Assembly: GCF_000967655.1 (NCBI RefSeq)
Contig: NZ_JXYA01000057.1
Coordinates: 1-64,000, forward strand
Origin: Pseudoalteromonas rubra
Lineage (GTDB): Bacteria; Pseudomonadota; Gammaproteobacteria; Enterobacterales; Alteromonadaceae
Reading direction: 5' to 3'
DNA: 64,000 nucleotides
Every line of letters starts with the position of its first letter. Position 1 is the stretch's first letter. Positions 53,173 through 62,703 of the stretch are shown piece after piece. The notes under the pieces are model-generated. The model made no database searches and was not told where the DNA came from. It saw only the letters and a list, made by a program, of their open reading frames with translations. Both the position numbers and the translations under genes were made by a program.

Positions 53173-54864
53173 TTAATCCGACTGGGCTGTTGCACTGTCG
53201 TCTTTTTGCAGTTTCAGCTTACTGACCACAGACCAGGCTTCTAGCATCACCAGAACGCTGACAACCAGCACTATTATATCGAGTGCCACCAGCAACCAGT
53301 TACCTTGCTCGTAGTATTCGCCCAGCTTGATCACGCCAGCGAAAAAGGCCATCAAAATCACAAAGATCATGGGGATCAGTGTAAACTTGGCCGGACGACC
53401 CAGCTTGATCAGATACACAGAGATCACCAATAAGGTCAGGCTCGCCAGAATCTGATTGGTCGAGCCAAACAAAGGCCAGATGATCATGCCGCCGCTGCCC
53501 GACGCACCGCCGGCACCAAATGCCAATAACAAACAGCAACCTACCGCAACCAAAGTTGCCAGCACTCCGTTTTTCAGTGCAGTGAGCTGATAGATTTCAC
53601 CCCATTCCTGAATAATGTAACGCTGCAAACGCACACCAGAGTCCATAGTGGTACCGGCAAACAACACCACCATCACCGCCAGCAAGGTCGACGCAATTTC
53701 CACCGACAGTCCCCAGCCGTTGCTGATCAAATTAGCACCCCCCTGGATAAACGCACCCACGCTGCCCGCGCCGAGGTGGCTGTATATTTCGTGCCACTCT
53801 TCAGGCGACACCGCCAGCATTACGCCACTCACGGCCACCAGGGTGATCAATGCCAAAGAGCCCTCGCCCACAGCGCCCAGATATCCAACGAAACGGCCAT
53901 CCGTTTCTTTGTCGAGCTGTTTGGAGCTGGTACCCGATGACACTATGCCGTGGAACCCAGAAACGGCCCCACAGGCAATCGTCACAAATAACAAAGGAAT
54001 AATACTCGGCGTATCCACCGCAGTTTGGGTATTAAAGGCCGGCGCCGTAATATCCGGCATAACCACAAATACCGCGCCATAGAGCAATACCAGGCCAACC
54101 AGCAGTTGCATGCCGTTAATGAAGTCTCGTGGTTGTAATAACATCCAGACGGGCAGCAAAGACGCTACCGCTGCGTAAATAAACAGGATAATGATCCAAT
54201 TGGCTTTATCGGCCAGGCCAAACAATTCACTGGGCAATGCCAGCGGCATGCCCGACCCCACGTAAATACTGGCGTACAGAATCGCCACGCCAACAACACA
54301 CAAGGGCACCAGCGGCACCTGACGTTTCAGCAACTGACCAATCACCAGCGCCACCAAAATGGCTGCCCAGGCAGGGAATACGGCACTGGGGTTGGCCACA
54401 AAAGAGTTGGCTATCACCACCCCAAATACGGCATTTACCATCAGCAGCACTAAAAAGACCACTATCATAAACAATGAGCGGGTGCGCTTGCCGATAACCG
54501 TTTCAGACAAAGCTCCCATGGACTTACCCTTGTGCCGGGCACTGGCCCACAGCGCGCCCATATCATGGACCCCGGCAAAAAAGATGGTGCCAAACACCAC
54601 CCATAAAACGGCCGGCACCCAGCCCCAGTAAACGGCGATAGCCGGGCCAACTATTGGCGCAGCCCCCGCCACAGATGTAAAGTGGTGCCCCCAGAGCACC
54701 ACTTTATTAGTCGGTACGTAGTCTATTCCGTCGTTTAATTCATGCGCCGGTGTCACGAACTTATCGTCCATTTTAAATATTTTTTCGGCGATGAACTTTG
54801 AATAGACAAACCAGCCAAACAGCATACCCAGTATGCCAAACAGCACGATCATGATTGACTGCAT
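53173..54864 (-). CDS. cstA: CstA-family carbon starvation protein / peptide or pyruvate transporter
   Basis: A 563-residue membrane protein with about 15-16 predicted helices. The family motifs VVLWGHHFTSVAGAAPIVGPAIAVYWGW (near residue 50), VHDMGALWASARHKGKS and GFHGIVSSGTSSKQLDKE are clear. E. coli CstA and BtsT (about 700 residues) import peptides or pyruvate during starvation. This is the shorter type. ATG 54864 follows AGGGGGAA. Upstream codons to 54939 are low-complexity and probably not coding. Confidence 0.9.
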   Translation of the reverse strand: MQSIMIVLFGILGMLFGWFVYSKFIAEKIFKMDDKFVTPAHELNDGIDYVPTNKVVLWGHHFTSVAGAAPIVGPAIAVYWGWVPAVLWVVFGTIFFAGVHDMGALWASARHKGKSMGALSETVIGKRTRSLFMIVVFLVLLMVNAVFGVVIANSFVANPSAVFPAWAAILVALVIGQLLKRQVPLVPLCVVGVAILYASIYVGSGMPLALPSELFGLADKANWIIILFIYAAVASLLPVWMLLQPRDFINGMQLLVGLVLLYGAVFVVMPDITAPAFNTQTAVDTPSIIPLLFVTIACGAVSGFHGIVSSGTSSKQLDKETDGRFVGYLGAVGEGSLALITLVAVSGVMLAVSPEEWHEIYSHLGAGSVGAFIQGGANLISNGWGLSVEIASTLLAVMVVLFAGTTMDSGVRLQRYIIQEWGEIYQLTALKNGVLATLVAVGCCLLLAFGAGGASGSGGMIIWPLFGSTNQILASLTLLVISVYLIKLGRPAKFTLIPMIFVILMAFFAGVIKLGEYYEQGNWLLVALDIIVLVVSVLVMLEAWSVVSKLKLQKDDSATAQSD

Positions 54865-55133
54865 TGTATTCCCCCTGTTGTGGTCCTGTTGTTGTTCTTG
54901 GTGTCCGCTTTGACTCAGTCCGTTATTGCCTGATACCACCCGCTTTGCTTTGCGGCAATCACAAGTCTGTTGAACGAAGTTGATGCCATCGTGGCGCTGG
55001 CACTTGTGTTATTTAAGCACATAAAACCTGGCTGCCACTGGCGGTATCGTGCAAAATAGTACTGCTGCGTAGTCGGATAAACTATACCCTAGCACACCGG
55101 TGAATAATCGCGGAGTACTGTCCTTGTTATCTT

Positions 55134-56204
55134 TTAGTCGAAGGTCTGAACATCAAACAGGCCCAATTGCGCCTGAGCAGAGGCCGCCTCTCCCAGGCCC
55201 AGCTGAATGCCTATGAGCCTGACCGGTTTGCTGCCAAAGCGCTCAACCGCCTGCTCCAGTAAAGTAAACAGCACGCCTTCATCAATCTCATGATACTGGC
55301 ACTCTTTGGTGGTTTGCGAAAAGTCATAAAACTTAACCTTAACGCCCAGCTTGTTGAAGGCCCGCGCCCCGCGATAGGGCTCAGCCCGCCGCTGTAACTC
55401 AGGCAGGAGCCGCTGGCGCAGTATGTCTTTGAGCGCATCCAGGCTTTGGATGTCTTTTTCAAAGGTGGTTTCAACCCCGACCGACTTGCGAATGCGCTCA
55501 GTTTCTACTTGTCGCTCATCAATGCCCTGACAACGCCGCCACAGTACATCGCCAAATTTACCAAAGCGCTCCGTCATCTGGGCTCTGCTGTAAGACTTGA
55601 CGTCGCGGCCATACTGCAAGCCCATTGCAAGGAGCTTTTCATGCGTAACTTTACCCACACCGGGGATTTTTTTCAGTGGCAAGGTATCAATGAATCCGGC
55701 GATATCATCCGGAGTGATCACATACTGGCCATTGGGTTTGTTTTCATCACTGGCAATTTTGGCCAGGAATTTGATGGGCGCAATACCAGCCGAGGCCGTC
55801 AGGCCGGTTTCACGGTAAATATCGCTGCGGATCTGCTGAGCAATTAAGGTCGCACTGCCCTGACACACAGTGCAGTCGGTCACATCCAGGTAAGCTTCAT
55901 CTAAGGAAAGTGGCTCAATCAGTTCTGTATAACGCGCAAAAATCGCGCGGATCTGCGCAGACACCGCCTTATACACCGCCATCCGCCCCGGCACAATCAC
56001 CAGCTCAGGACACAACTGCTTGGCTTTGTAATTAGACATAGCAGAGCGCACCCCGTATTGACGCGCGATATAATTGGCCGTTGACAGTACGCCGCGATGG
56101 CTTTTCCCGCCAATCGCAATCGGCACATTGGCCAGCGCAGGGTTATCGCGCATTTCTACCGCGGCATAAAAGCAGTCCATATCAACATGGATAAACTTAC
56201 GCAT
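55134..56204 (-). CDS. dinB: DNA polymerase IV
   Basis: A 356-residue Y-family translesion polymerase. HVDMDCFYAAVEMRDNPAL (residues 5-23) and PLSLDEAYLDVTDC (near 100) supply the catalytic carboxylates, with GIAPIKFLAKIASDENKPNG and the helix-hairpin-helix region KKIPGVGKVTHEKL following. The C-terminal QLGLFD is a beta-clamp-binding motif. A LexA box lies 12 bp upstream. Confidence 0.96.
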   Translation of the reverse strand: MRKFIHVDMDCFYAAVEMRDNPALANVPIAIGGKSHRGVLSTANYIARQYGVRSAMSNYKAKQLCPELVIVPGRMAVYKAVSAQIRAIFARYTELIEPLSLDEAYLDVTDCTVCQGSATLIAQQIRSDIYRETGLTASAGIAPIKFLAKIASDENKPNGQYVITPDDIAGFIDTLPLKKIPGVGKVTHEKLLAMGLQYGRDVKSYSRAQMTERFGKFGDVLWRRCQGIDERQVETERIRKSVGVETTFEKDIQSLDALKDILRQRLLPELQRRAEPYRGARAFNKLGVKVKFYDFSQTTKECQYHEIDEGVLFTLLEQAVERFGSKPVRLIGIQLGLGEAASAQAQLGLFDVQTFD

Positions 56205-56215
56205 GATTTTATTAA

Positions 56216-56231
56216 CTGGTTATTTATACAG
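56216..56231 (-). promoter_or_regulatory. LexA (SOS) box of dinB
   Basis: Minus strand CTGTATAAATAACCAG, 13 of 16 matches to the E. coli consensus by hand alignment (CTGT kept, ACAG seen as CCAG). It lies 12 bp upstream of the dinB start, where LexA would block transcription until DNA damage. Confidence 0.8.
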
Positions 56232-56397
56232 TTATTATGTGCAAAGAATCGCATAATGGCAATATGATTGTTCATTATTTGTCATCGCATCTGATCTGTA
56301 TTTTACTGGGAAATACTCTAAACTGGTCAGACAATGCCTGCGTATCACTATGTATTTTGAGCCGATACGCCAGACCTATTTAACACAAGGAGCAACT

Positions 56398-57450
56398 ATG
56401 AAGTATAGCCGCCTGGGTCATTCTAATTTGGAGGTGTCACGTGTCTGTCTGGGCAGCATGACATGGGGTGTGCAGAATAATCAGCACGATGCCGATGAAC
56501 AGATCAATTACGCACTCGCACAGGGTATTAATTTTATCGATACCGCCGAGATGTATGCCGTCCCGCCGTCTCCTGAAACCTATGGTAAGACCGAGGAAAT
56601 CATCGGAGACTGGCTACGTCGTCATCCGGAAAAGCGCCAGGACATCATTATTGCCACTAAAATCGCCGGCTCAGGACTGGCCTGGATCCGTGGCGGCGCG
56701 CCTATAACCGCAGAGGCCATTGTGACAGCGGTCGACGCCTCGCTGAAACGGCTGCAAACCGACTACATCGATGTCTATCAGCTGCACTGGCCAAATCGCA
56801 CCTCTCCACACTTTTCTAAACACTGGCCCGGTATGATCACTTTCAGTGATGTATCCACAGAGCAACACAGAAATGAGATGCACGAGATCCTCGGCGCACT
56901 CCAGCAGTGTATCGATGCCGGAAAAATTCGCCACTGGGGGCTGTCTAACGACACCCCCTGGGGGATCAATACATACCTACAACTGGCACACCAGCACCAA
57001 TTGCCCAGGCCGGTTTCAATTCAAAATGAATTCAACTTATTACATGCGAAGGACTGGCCCTACATCATCGAAAACTGCGTCCATGAAGACATTGCCTATC
57101 TGCCCTGGTCACCCCTTGCCGGAGGCGCGTTGTCGGGCAAATATCTGGGAGGTGCCCGACCGCAAGGGTCGCGCTGGACCCTGATCCAACGCAATGGCTT
57201 GTTCCGGGATACCCAGCTTGCACAGGAAGCCACCGCGGCGTATCTGGAGATTGCCAAAGAGCATCACCTCACGGCTGCGCAGCTGGCACTGGCCTGGTGC
57301 GACCAGGTCGATGGCGTTACCTCGACCATCATAGGCGCTACCACCATGAGTCAGTTGAAAGAGAACATTAAAGCGTTTGATCTGACACTGCCACCGGAAG
57401 CGTTGGCTGAAATTGACACTGTGCTCAAGGCCTACCCACTGCCTTATTAA
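56398..57450 (+). CDS. tas: Aldo/keto reductase, Tas type
   Basis: A 350-residue NADPH-dependent reductase resembling E. coli Tas (346 residues): MKYSRLGHSNLEVSRVCLGSMTWG, NFIDTAEMYAVPPSPETYGKTE with the catalytic Asp and Tyr, ATKIAGSG for the Lys, and YQLHWPNRT for the His. GATTMSQLKENIKAF is the cofactor-phosphate segment. ATG 56398 is preceded by AAGGAG. Physiological substrate unknown. Confidence 0.88.
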   Translation: MKYSRLGHSNLEVSRVCLGSMTWGVQNNQHDADEQINYALAQGINFIDTAEMYAVPPSPETYGKTEEIIGDWLRRHPEKRQDIIIATKIAGSGLAWIRGGAPITAEAIVTAVDASLKRLQTDYIDVYQLHWPNRTSPHFSKHWPGMITFSDVSTEQHRNEMHEILGALQQCIDAGKIRHWGLSNDTPWGINTYLQLAHQHQLPRPVSIQNEFNLLHAKDWPYIIENCVHEDIAYLPWSPLAGGALSGKYLGGARPQGSRWTLIQRNGLFRDTQLAQEATAAYLEIAKEHHLTAAQLALAWCDQVDGVTSTIIGATTMSQLKENIKAFDLTLPPEALAEIDTVLKAYPLPY

Positions 57451-57534
57451 ACACAGCGCGCCCGACAGGCTGTACCCGGGCGCTGTCGCCTGACCCGAAA
57501 TGTGCTAGACTCGGCACTTTTTCGGGACCCTGTC

Positions 57535-58053
57535 ATGCGCGTTCTTAATCCAGCCCCGGCTTTGCCTTTGCCGGGCACTTGTTTTACCCGGCCGGCAACA
57601 CGAGCCATTATTACCCGTCAGTCGCAGATTTTACTGCTCTATACGCAAAGATACGATGATTACACTTTGCCCGGTGGTGGTGTCGATGCAGGGGAATCCT
57701 TAACCGATGCCTTAGTACGCGAAGTGAAAGAAGAAACAGGGGCGCGCTCAGTCACCAACATTGCGCCCTTTGGCGTGTATGAAGAATATCAGCGCTGGCA
57801 TAAGCCTGACTTTGATAATGTGCACATCGTTTCTCACTGCTATTTGTGTGAAATTTGCGGCGAGTTTGATGAACCAGATATGGAACATTATGAGATAAAC
57901 AATGGCATGCGCCCGCAATGGGTCGAGATTGCTGAAGCCATCGCCCACAATGAGGCGGTACTGGCAAACAGCGATAAACAAGGGCAATCCCTGCTCCGTG
58001 AAACCCGATTGCTCAAACTGATTGCAACGGAGTTGATGAAACTGAACTTTTGA
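57535..58053 (+). CDS. Nudix hydrolase
   Basis: A 172-residue pyrophosphohydrolase with a complete Nudix box GGGVDAGESLTDALVREVKEETGA (near residues 44-67; within it REVKEETG carries the metal-binding Glu residues). Substrate cannot be told. ATG 57535 (MRVLNPAP, GGGA upstream) is preferred. An earlier ATG at 57502 adds 11 residues without a good ribosome-binding site. Confidence 0.85.
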   Translation: MRVLNPAPALPLPGTCFTRPATRAIITRQSQILLLYTQRYDDYTLPGGGVDAGESLTDALVREVKEETGARSVTNIAPFGVYEEYQRWHKPDFDNVHIVSHCYLCEICGEFDEPDMEHYEINNGMRPQWVEIAEAIAHNEAVLANSDKQGQSLLRETRLLKLIATELMKLNF

Positions 58054-58125
58054 TCACAAGCTCAGGTCCTAACAGTGTTTTGACTATAAAACAAAATAAT
58101 AAATTCAGAACACTAAGGAAAAGTG

Positions 58126-58839
58126 ATGCGTTTATGGCTCAGTGCAGTTGTTACTTCCATCGCCTGCCACTTAATCATACTGTGGCTGCTGGCCCAGCAA
58201 ACCGTGGTGGTCCCCCTCGGGCCGCCTGAGCCAACCATTAAAACCTACCTGGTGATAGAGCAACCAGCGCAAAAATCAGATACGAATAAAGCCAGCTCCG
58301 AGCCGCTTCCTGTCACCAAACCTGCACAACGTCCCGAACAACAGACTGTCGCTGTCAGCTCTGCACCTTTACCCAAACTGGTCGAGTCGAGCCAGCTCGA
58401 CGCCATGACAGAGAGCTCAGTCGCAGATATCCACACCAGTACCGACCCAGTTCCTGAAAAACCAGCGCAGGCTGCAGGTGTGCAACCGAACAAAAAACAC
58501 CCGCGGATCGACCCGGCACTGGGTCTGTCACGACTGCGTCAGCACATCTTAACTCAGCCGGTATCCAGAGACATCGAGTCTCGGCCACAACGCCTTAGTG
58601 TACCTAAGTCTCACCAGACGCAGGGTCAGCCGCTACGACAGATAGAGTCTCAGAATCACATTTTTACCGAATATCGCATAAAAGACCGCTGCTACAAAGA
58701 AGTTCAGGGTGACCCCAATAACCCGCCCCCGGAAGGCTTTGCTAAGAATTGGCTCACCGCCAGCAGCACCTGCGATAAAACAGCCATCACAGACGCCTAC
58801 GATGCCGCGATGGGAAAGTGGCTGAAGACCAAGCGCTAA
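58126..58839 (+). CDS. TonB-shaped inner-membrane protein of unknown function
   Basis: A 237-residue protein with an N-terminal transmembrane anchor (residues 4-25), a Pro/Ala/Ser-rich extended periplasmic segment (30-135) and a small C-terminal region with two Cys (IKDRCYKEVQGDPNNPPPEGF and ASSTCDKTAITDAYDAAMG) that might form a disulfide. The layout recalls TonB or TolA, but I see no TonB C-terminal motif, and no exbB/exbD genes are nearby. I do not recognise the family. The ATG at 58126 is used; a GTG just before it is less likely. Confidence 0.7.
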   Translation: MRLWLSAVVTSIACHLIILWLLAQQTVVVPLGPPEPTIKTYLVIEQPAQKSDTNKASSEPLPVTKPAQRPEQQTVAVSSAPLPKLVESSQLDAMTESSVADIHTSTDPVPEKPAQAAGVQPNKKHPRIDPALGLSRLRQHILTQPVSRDIESRPQRLSVPKSHQTQGQPLRQIESQNHIFTEYRIKDRCYKEVQGDPNNPPPEGFAKNWLTASSTCDKTAITDAYDAAMGKWLKTKR

Positions 58840-59007
58840 GCTTTGTGTCGTCATAATCACAGGTTCACACGATACTTATGGTATCCCTTGCTGCACGCAA
58901 ACTCGACTGAGATCAAAACAATCCCAGCTTAGACTCGCAACCTGCCACTAAAGCGATTAATATTTAGCAAATAGCCCGCCCATAGTCTGGCAAGTCAAGG
59001 AGTTAGT

Positions 59008-61683
59008 ATGAGTATCAAGCGCATCGGTCAATTTTTTAATCCCAGCTCGGTGGCGGTGATTGGCGCCTCCAGCAACCCGGGCCGGGCCGGTAATGTGGTG
59101 ATGCGCAACCTGCTACACGGTGGCTTTAAAGGCCCCATCATGCCAGTCACCCCAAAATACGCGGCCGTACAAGGCGTACTGGCCTATCCGACCATTGCCA
59201 AGCTTCCTCAGGTGCCCGATCTGGCCGTTATCTGCACCAATAAGTCGACCTTGATCCAGGTACTGACCGAGCTGGCTGAACTAGGCTGTCGTAACGCCAT
59301 CGTTGTTGCCGCCGGGCTCGACAAAGAACAAAAGGCACGTTTACAGGCACTGGCCAGAGAAAAGCACATCACGTTGCTGGGCTCAAACAGCCTGGGCATG
59401 CTGGTCCCGCACTTAGGGCTGAATGCCAGCTTTTCTCATACCACCGCCGATGCCGGCAAACTGGCTTTTATTTCCCAATCGGCTGCCGTCTGCTCCACGA
59501 TCCTGGACTGGGCTAACAGTAAACGCATCGGATTTTCCTATTTTATTTCTCTCGGAGATAGCCTCGATATTGACTTTGATGAGTTGCTGGACTTGTTCGG
59601 CCGGGATGGCAAAACCAAGGCAATTTTGCTTTACATAGACAATATCCAGGACGTCAGGCGGTTTATTTCTGCGGCCCGGGCAGCCGCTTTTAGCAAGCCT
59701 GTGATCGCCATCAAGACCGGCCGTACCCAAGCAGGTGCCGAAGCGGCCATGATCCACACCGGCGGCTCAACCTCAGACGATGCTGTGTACGATGCCATGT
59801 TTCAGCGCGCTGGTATGCTCAGAGTGACCGACTTACGGGAGCTGTTTGCAGCCACACAAACCCTGGCACTGCATCCTAAACTGCTACAGGTTGAGCACCT
59901 CACCATACTCACTAATGGCGGCGGCCCCGGTATTATGGCGGTAGATACGCTGTTACAGCGCAGTGGAAAACTCGCCGAGCTGAGTGATAAAACCATTCAG
60001 GCGCTCAATGCGGTGATCCCCCAGTCTAACCATACCGCAAACCCGATTGACATTTTCGGCGACTCGGCGCCCCACCGCTATCAGCAGGCACTGGAGATTT
60101 TACTCAAAGCTGACGAAGTCAAAAACTTACTGATCATCCACACACCATCGGCACTGGCACCCAGCGAAGCCTATGCCCAGATCATTGCCCAGACTCTGGC
60201 CACTTTACCCAAAATGGCTCGCCCCTTTGTGATGACCAACTTTATGGGTGAAGAAGCCGCCTTTGCAGCGCGTGATGTCTGCGTCGAGCAGGGTATCCCG
60301 ACTTATCGCACCCCCGAAGGCGCCGTGGGCGCATTTATGCACCTGATCAGTTATCGTCGTAACCAGAAACACCTGACTCAAACCCCTGAATCTATCAGTC
60401 AGGATGAGCTGATCCACAGCCACAGTGCAAAACAGCAGATAGACAGCTACCTTGACCAGTCACTGACCCAGCTATCAACCCATCAGGCCAGCCAGATCCT
60501 CTGTCATTACGGCATGGAGTGCATAGATACAGACATTGCGCTGACGCCCAGTGAAGCCAAAGAGCAGGCCCAGCTGCTTGGCTTTCCCGTCGCGCTCAAG
60601 CTGATCAGCCCCTCTATTCCTTCTAAATCCGAGGTCGGCGGGGTGGTCCTCAATTTGAATGACGCTGACGAAGTTGAGCAAAGCGCCTTTGCCATTTTGC
60701 TGCGTATCAAGCAGGCCTATCCGGATGCCATCATTGAAGGTTTTTCATTACAAAAAATGGCGCCCAGGGCTGGCAGCCAGGAGCTGCGTATTGCCGTCAA
60801 AACCGAACCGGATGTGGGCCCGGTAATTTTACTTGGTGAGGCCGGTACCGGATTTAATTTTAATCAGGCAGCCGTTGCTTTGCCTCCATTAAACATGAAT
60901 CTGGCCAAATACCTGATTGCCGCGGCCTACGACAAAGGCGTGCTGAAAGAGCGCTTGCTGCCTGAAAAAGTCGATAAATATCGGCTGTGTGCGCTGCTGA
61001 CCCGGGTTTCTCAGCTGGTGATCGATCAGCCAGACATTCAGACGCTTGAGCTCAACCCAATTTTGGCAACCGACGGGCATTTTTTGATTCTGGATGCCAG
61101 CATTACCCTGCAACGTTTCACGCCGCTCCCCGGCCGTAAAAGACTCGCCATTAAACCCTACCCTAAAGAATGGGAGCGCACCGTCATGCTGAAAAATGAC
61201 ACACAAGCGCAGTTAAGGCCGATCCGTCCGGAAGATGAGCGCAATCATCAGGAGTTTGACCAGTCGCTGAGTAAAGAAGACAGATACCGGCGCTTTTTCG
61301 GTGAACTGCCGCAGTTTACCCATGAGCAGCTGGCTAAAATGACGCAAATTGACTACGACCGTGAAATGGCGTTTATCATTACCCAGCCCTATAAAAGCGC
61401 CCAGCGCACCCTGGGGGTTTCCCGGGTATTGATGGACCCCGATAATCTGCTCGCAGAGTTTGCGGTGGTTGTACGTTCTGATTGTCAGGGCCTGGGACTT
61501 GGCAAATTATTGATGGAGGCCGCAATCGCCTACTGTAAACGCCAGCGCGTTGGTGCTATCGAGGGGATCACCTTACCGGAAAATACCGGCATGATAGGAT
61601 TAGCAAAGAAACTGGGGTTCACCATCAGCCGGGATTTTGAAGAAGGGACAGTGGTAATGAAAATGCCACTGACTAGCGAATAA
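59008..61683 (+). CDS. Pat/YfiQ protein lysine acetyltransferase (acyl-CoA synthetase-GNAT fusion)
   Basis: An 891-residue protein. A CoA-binding Rossmann domain (SVAVIGASSNPGRAGNVV, residues 14-31), succinyl-CoA-synthetase-like domains (130-460), an ATP-grasp domain (480-700) and a C-terminal GNAT domain (728-885; VVRSDCQGLGLGKLLMEAAI). This is the arrangement of Salmonella Pat and E. coli PatZ (886), which acetylate lysines of acetyl-CoA synthetase and other proteins. It could also be annotated as an ADP-forming acetate-CoA ligase. Confidence 0.92.
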   Translation: MSIKRIGQFFNPSSVAVIGASSNPGRAGNVVMRNLLHGGFKGPIMPVTPKYAAVQGVLAYPTIAKLPQVPDLAVICTNKSTLIQVLTELAELGCRNAIVVAAGLDKEQKARLQALAREKHITLLGSNSLGMLVPHLGLNASFSHTTADAGKLAFISQSAAVCSTILDWANSKRIGFSYFISLGDSLDIDFDELLDLFGRDGKTKAILLYIDNIQDVRRFISAARAAAFSKPVIAIKTGRTQAGAEAAMIHTGGSTSDDAVYDAMFQRAGMLRVTDLRELFAATQTLALHPKLLQVEHLTILTNGGGPGIMAVDTLLQRSGKLAELSDKTIQALNAVIPQSNHTANPIDIFGDSAPHRYQQALEILLKADEVKNLLIIHTPSALAPSEAYAQIIAQTLATLPKMARPFVMTNFMGEEAAFAARDVCVEQGIPTYRTPEGAVGAFMHLISYRRNQKHLTQTPESISQDELIHSHSAKQQIDSYLDQSLTQLSTHQASQILCHYGMECIDTDIALTPSEAKEQAQLLGFPVALKLISPSIPSKSEVGGVVLNLNDADEVEQSAFAILLRIKQAYPDAIIEGFSLQKMAPRAGSQELRIAVKTEPDVGPVILLGEAGTGFNFNQAAVALPPLNMNLAKYLIAAAYDKGVLKERLLPEKVDKYRLCALLTRVSQLVIDQPDIQTLELNPILATDGHFLILDASITLQRFTPLPGRKRLAIKPYPKEWERTVMLKNDTQAQLRPIRPEDERNHQEFDQSLSKEDRYRRFFGELPQFTHEQLAKMTQIDYDREMAFIITQPYKSAQRTLGVSRVLMDPDNLLAEFAVVVRSDCQGLGLGKLLMEAAIAYCKRQRVGAIEGITLPENTGMIGLAKKLGFTISRDFEEGTVVMKMPLTSE

Positions 61684-61722
61684 TACAGCCCCGCCCACAT
61701 TAGTAAGGTTAACAAGAGACTT

Positions 61723-62670
61723 ATGGATCTGACACTCAGACAAAAAGCCGCGGCGCTGCTGGAAGCCAGCGGGCGATTCAGAAAAGCCGGGCACGCGATT
61801 GATGTCTTTCTGATATCGCTTATCATCATTAACGTCATTGCGATAGTGCTGGAGTCTGTGCCGACGCTGGCCGCGCGCTATCACACCCTATTCTTTTTCA
61901 TTGAAGTGATTTCGGTGGCGATATTCACCATTGAATATCTGCTCAGGCTATGGTGCTGTGTTGATAAACTGGAATTTAAGCACACTAGAGGCAACAACAG
62001 CAGAAAGCGCCTGCGCTACGTACTCTCTCCGTTAGCCATTATCGATCTGCTGGCCATTCTGCCTACCCTGCTGATGGTGTTTTTCACGTTTGATCTGCGC
62101 TTTTTACGGGTATTCCGCTTGTTGCGGATCTTCAAACTAACCCGCTACTCACGCGCCATGCAACTGCTGTTGGCCGCGTTCAGAGAAGAAAGTAGCTCAT
62201 TGCTGGCCGCCTTCTTTATTATGTCACTGGTATTGATTGTCGCCTCATGCGGCATCTATTTGATTGAACATGATGTTCAGCCCGACAAGTTTGGCTCTAT
62301 CCCCGCCGCGATGTGGTGGGCCATGGCGACCCTTACCACCGTCGGTTATGGTGATGTAGTCCCTATCACCCCACTGGGGCGCTTTTTTGGTGGCGTGATC
62401 ACTTTACTGAGTATGGGCATGGTCGCAATTCCCACCGGCCTGCTGGCCTCCAGCTTTGCCGATCAGCTGCGCAAGCGCCGCGATGCCTTCAATGAGGCCG
62501 TGCTGCATTCTCTGAGCGATGGTGTGGTAGATGAACAGGAGAAAGAGCACCTTGAGGCCCTGAGGATAGAACTGGGCCTTAGCCCGGTGGAAGCCAATCA
62601 GGCGATCAAAATCATGACCAGCCAGCGAGTACATAATCTGTATTGTCGACACTGTGGTGGCAAACTGTAA
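61723..62670 (+). CDS. Voltage-gated potassium channel protein
   Basis: A 315-residue six-helix channel subunit. S4 is Arg-rich (LRFLRVFRLLRIFKLTRYSRAM, given in part), the pore helix and filter read MATLTTVGYGDVVP, the classical potassium-selective TVGYGD, and S6 follows. A short C-terminal cytoplasmic region ends with CRHCGGKL, perhaps half of a zinc site. It begins 39 bp after the pat gene and may be co-transcribed. Confidence 0.92.
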   Translation: MDLTLRQKAAALLEASGRFRKAGHAIDVFLISLIIINVIAIVLESVPTLAARYHTLFFFIEVISVAIFTIEYLLRLWCCVDKLEFKHTRGNNSRKRLRYVLSPLAIIDLLAILPTLLMVFFTFDLRFLRVFRLLRIFKLTRYSRAMQLLLAAFREESSSLLAAFFIMSLVLIVASCGIYLIEHDVQPDKFGSIPAAMWWAMATLTTVGYGDVVPITPLGRFFGGVITLLSMGMVAIPTGLLASSFADQLRKRRDAFNEAVLHSLSDGVVDEQEKEHLEALRIELGLSPVEANQAIKIMTSQRVHNLYCRHCGGKL

Positions 62671-62703
62671 GATGTTCAGGCCTGCATCACGCAGGCCTTA
62701 ACA

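Noticed and set aside
55005..55021. CRP site upstream of cstA (TGTG...CACA)
   Set aside because: The half-sites are 9 bp apart and not 8, and the inner bases do not match the consensus.
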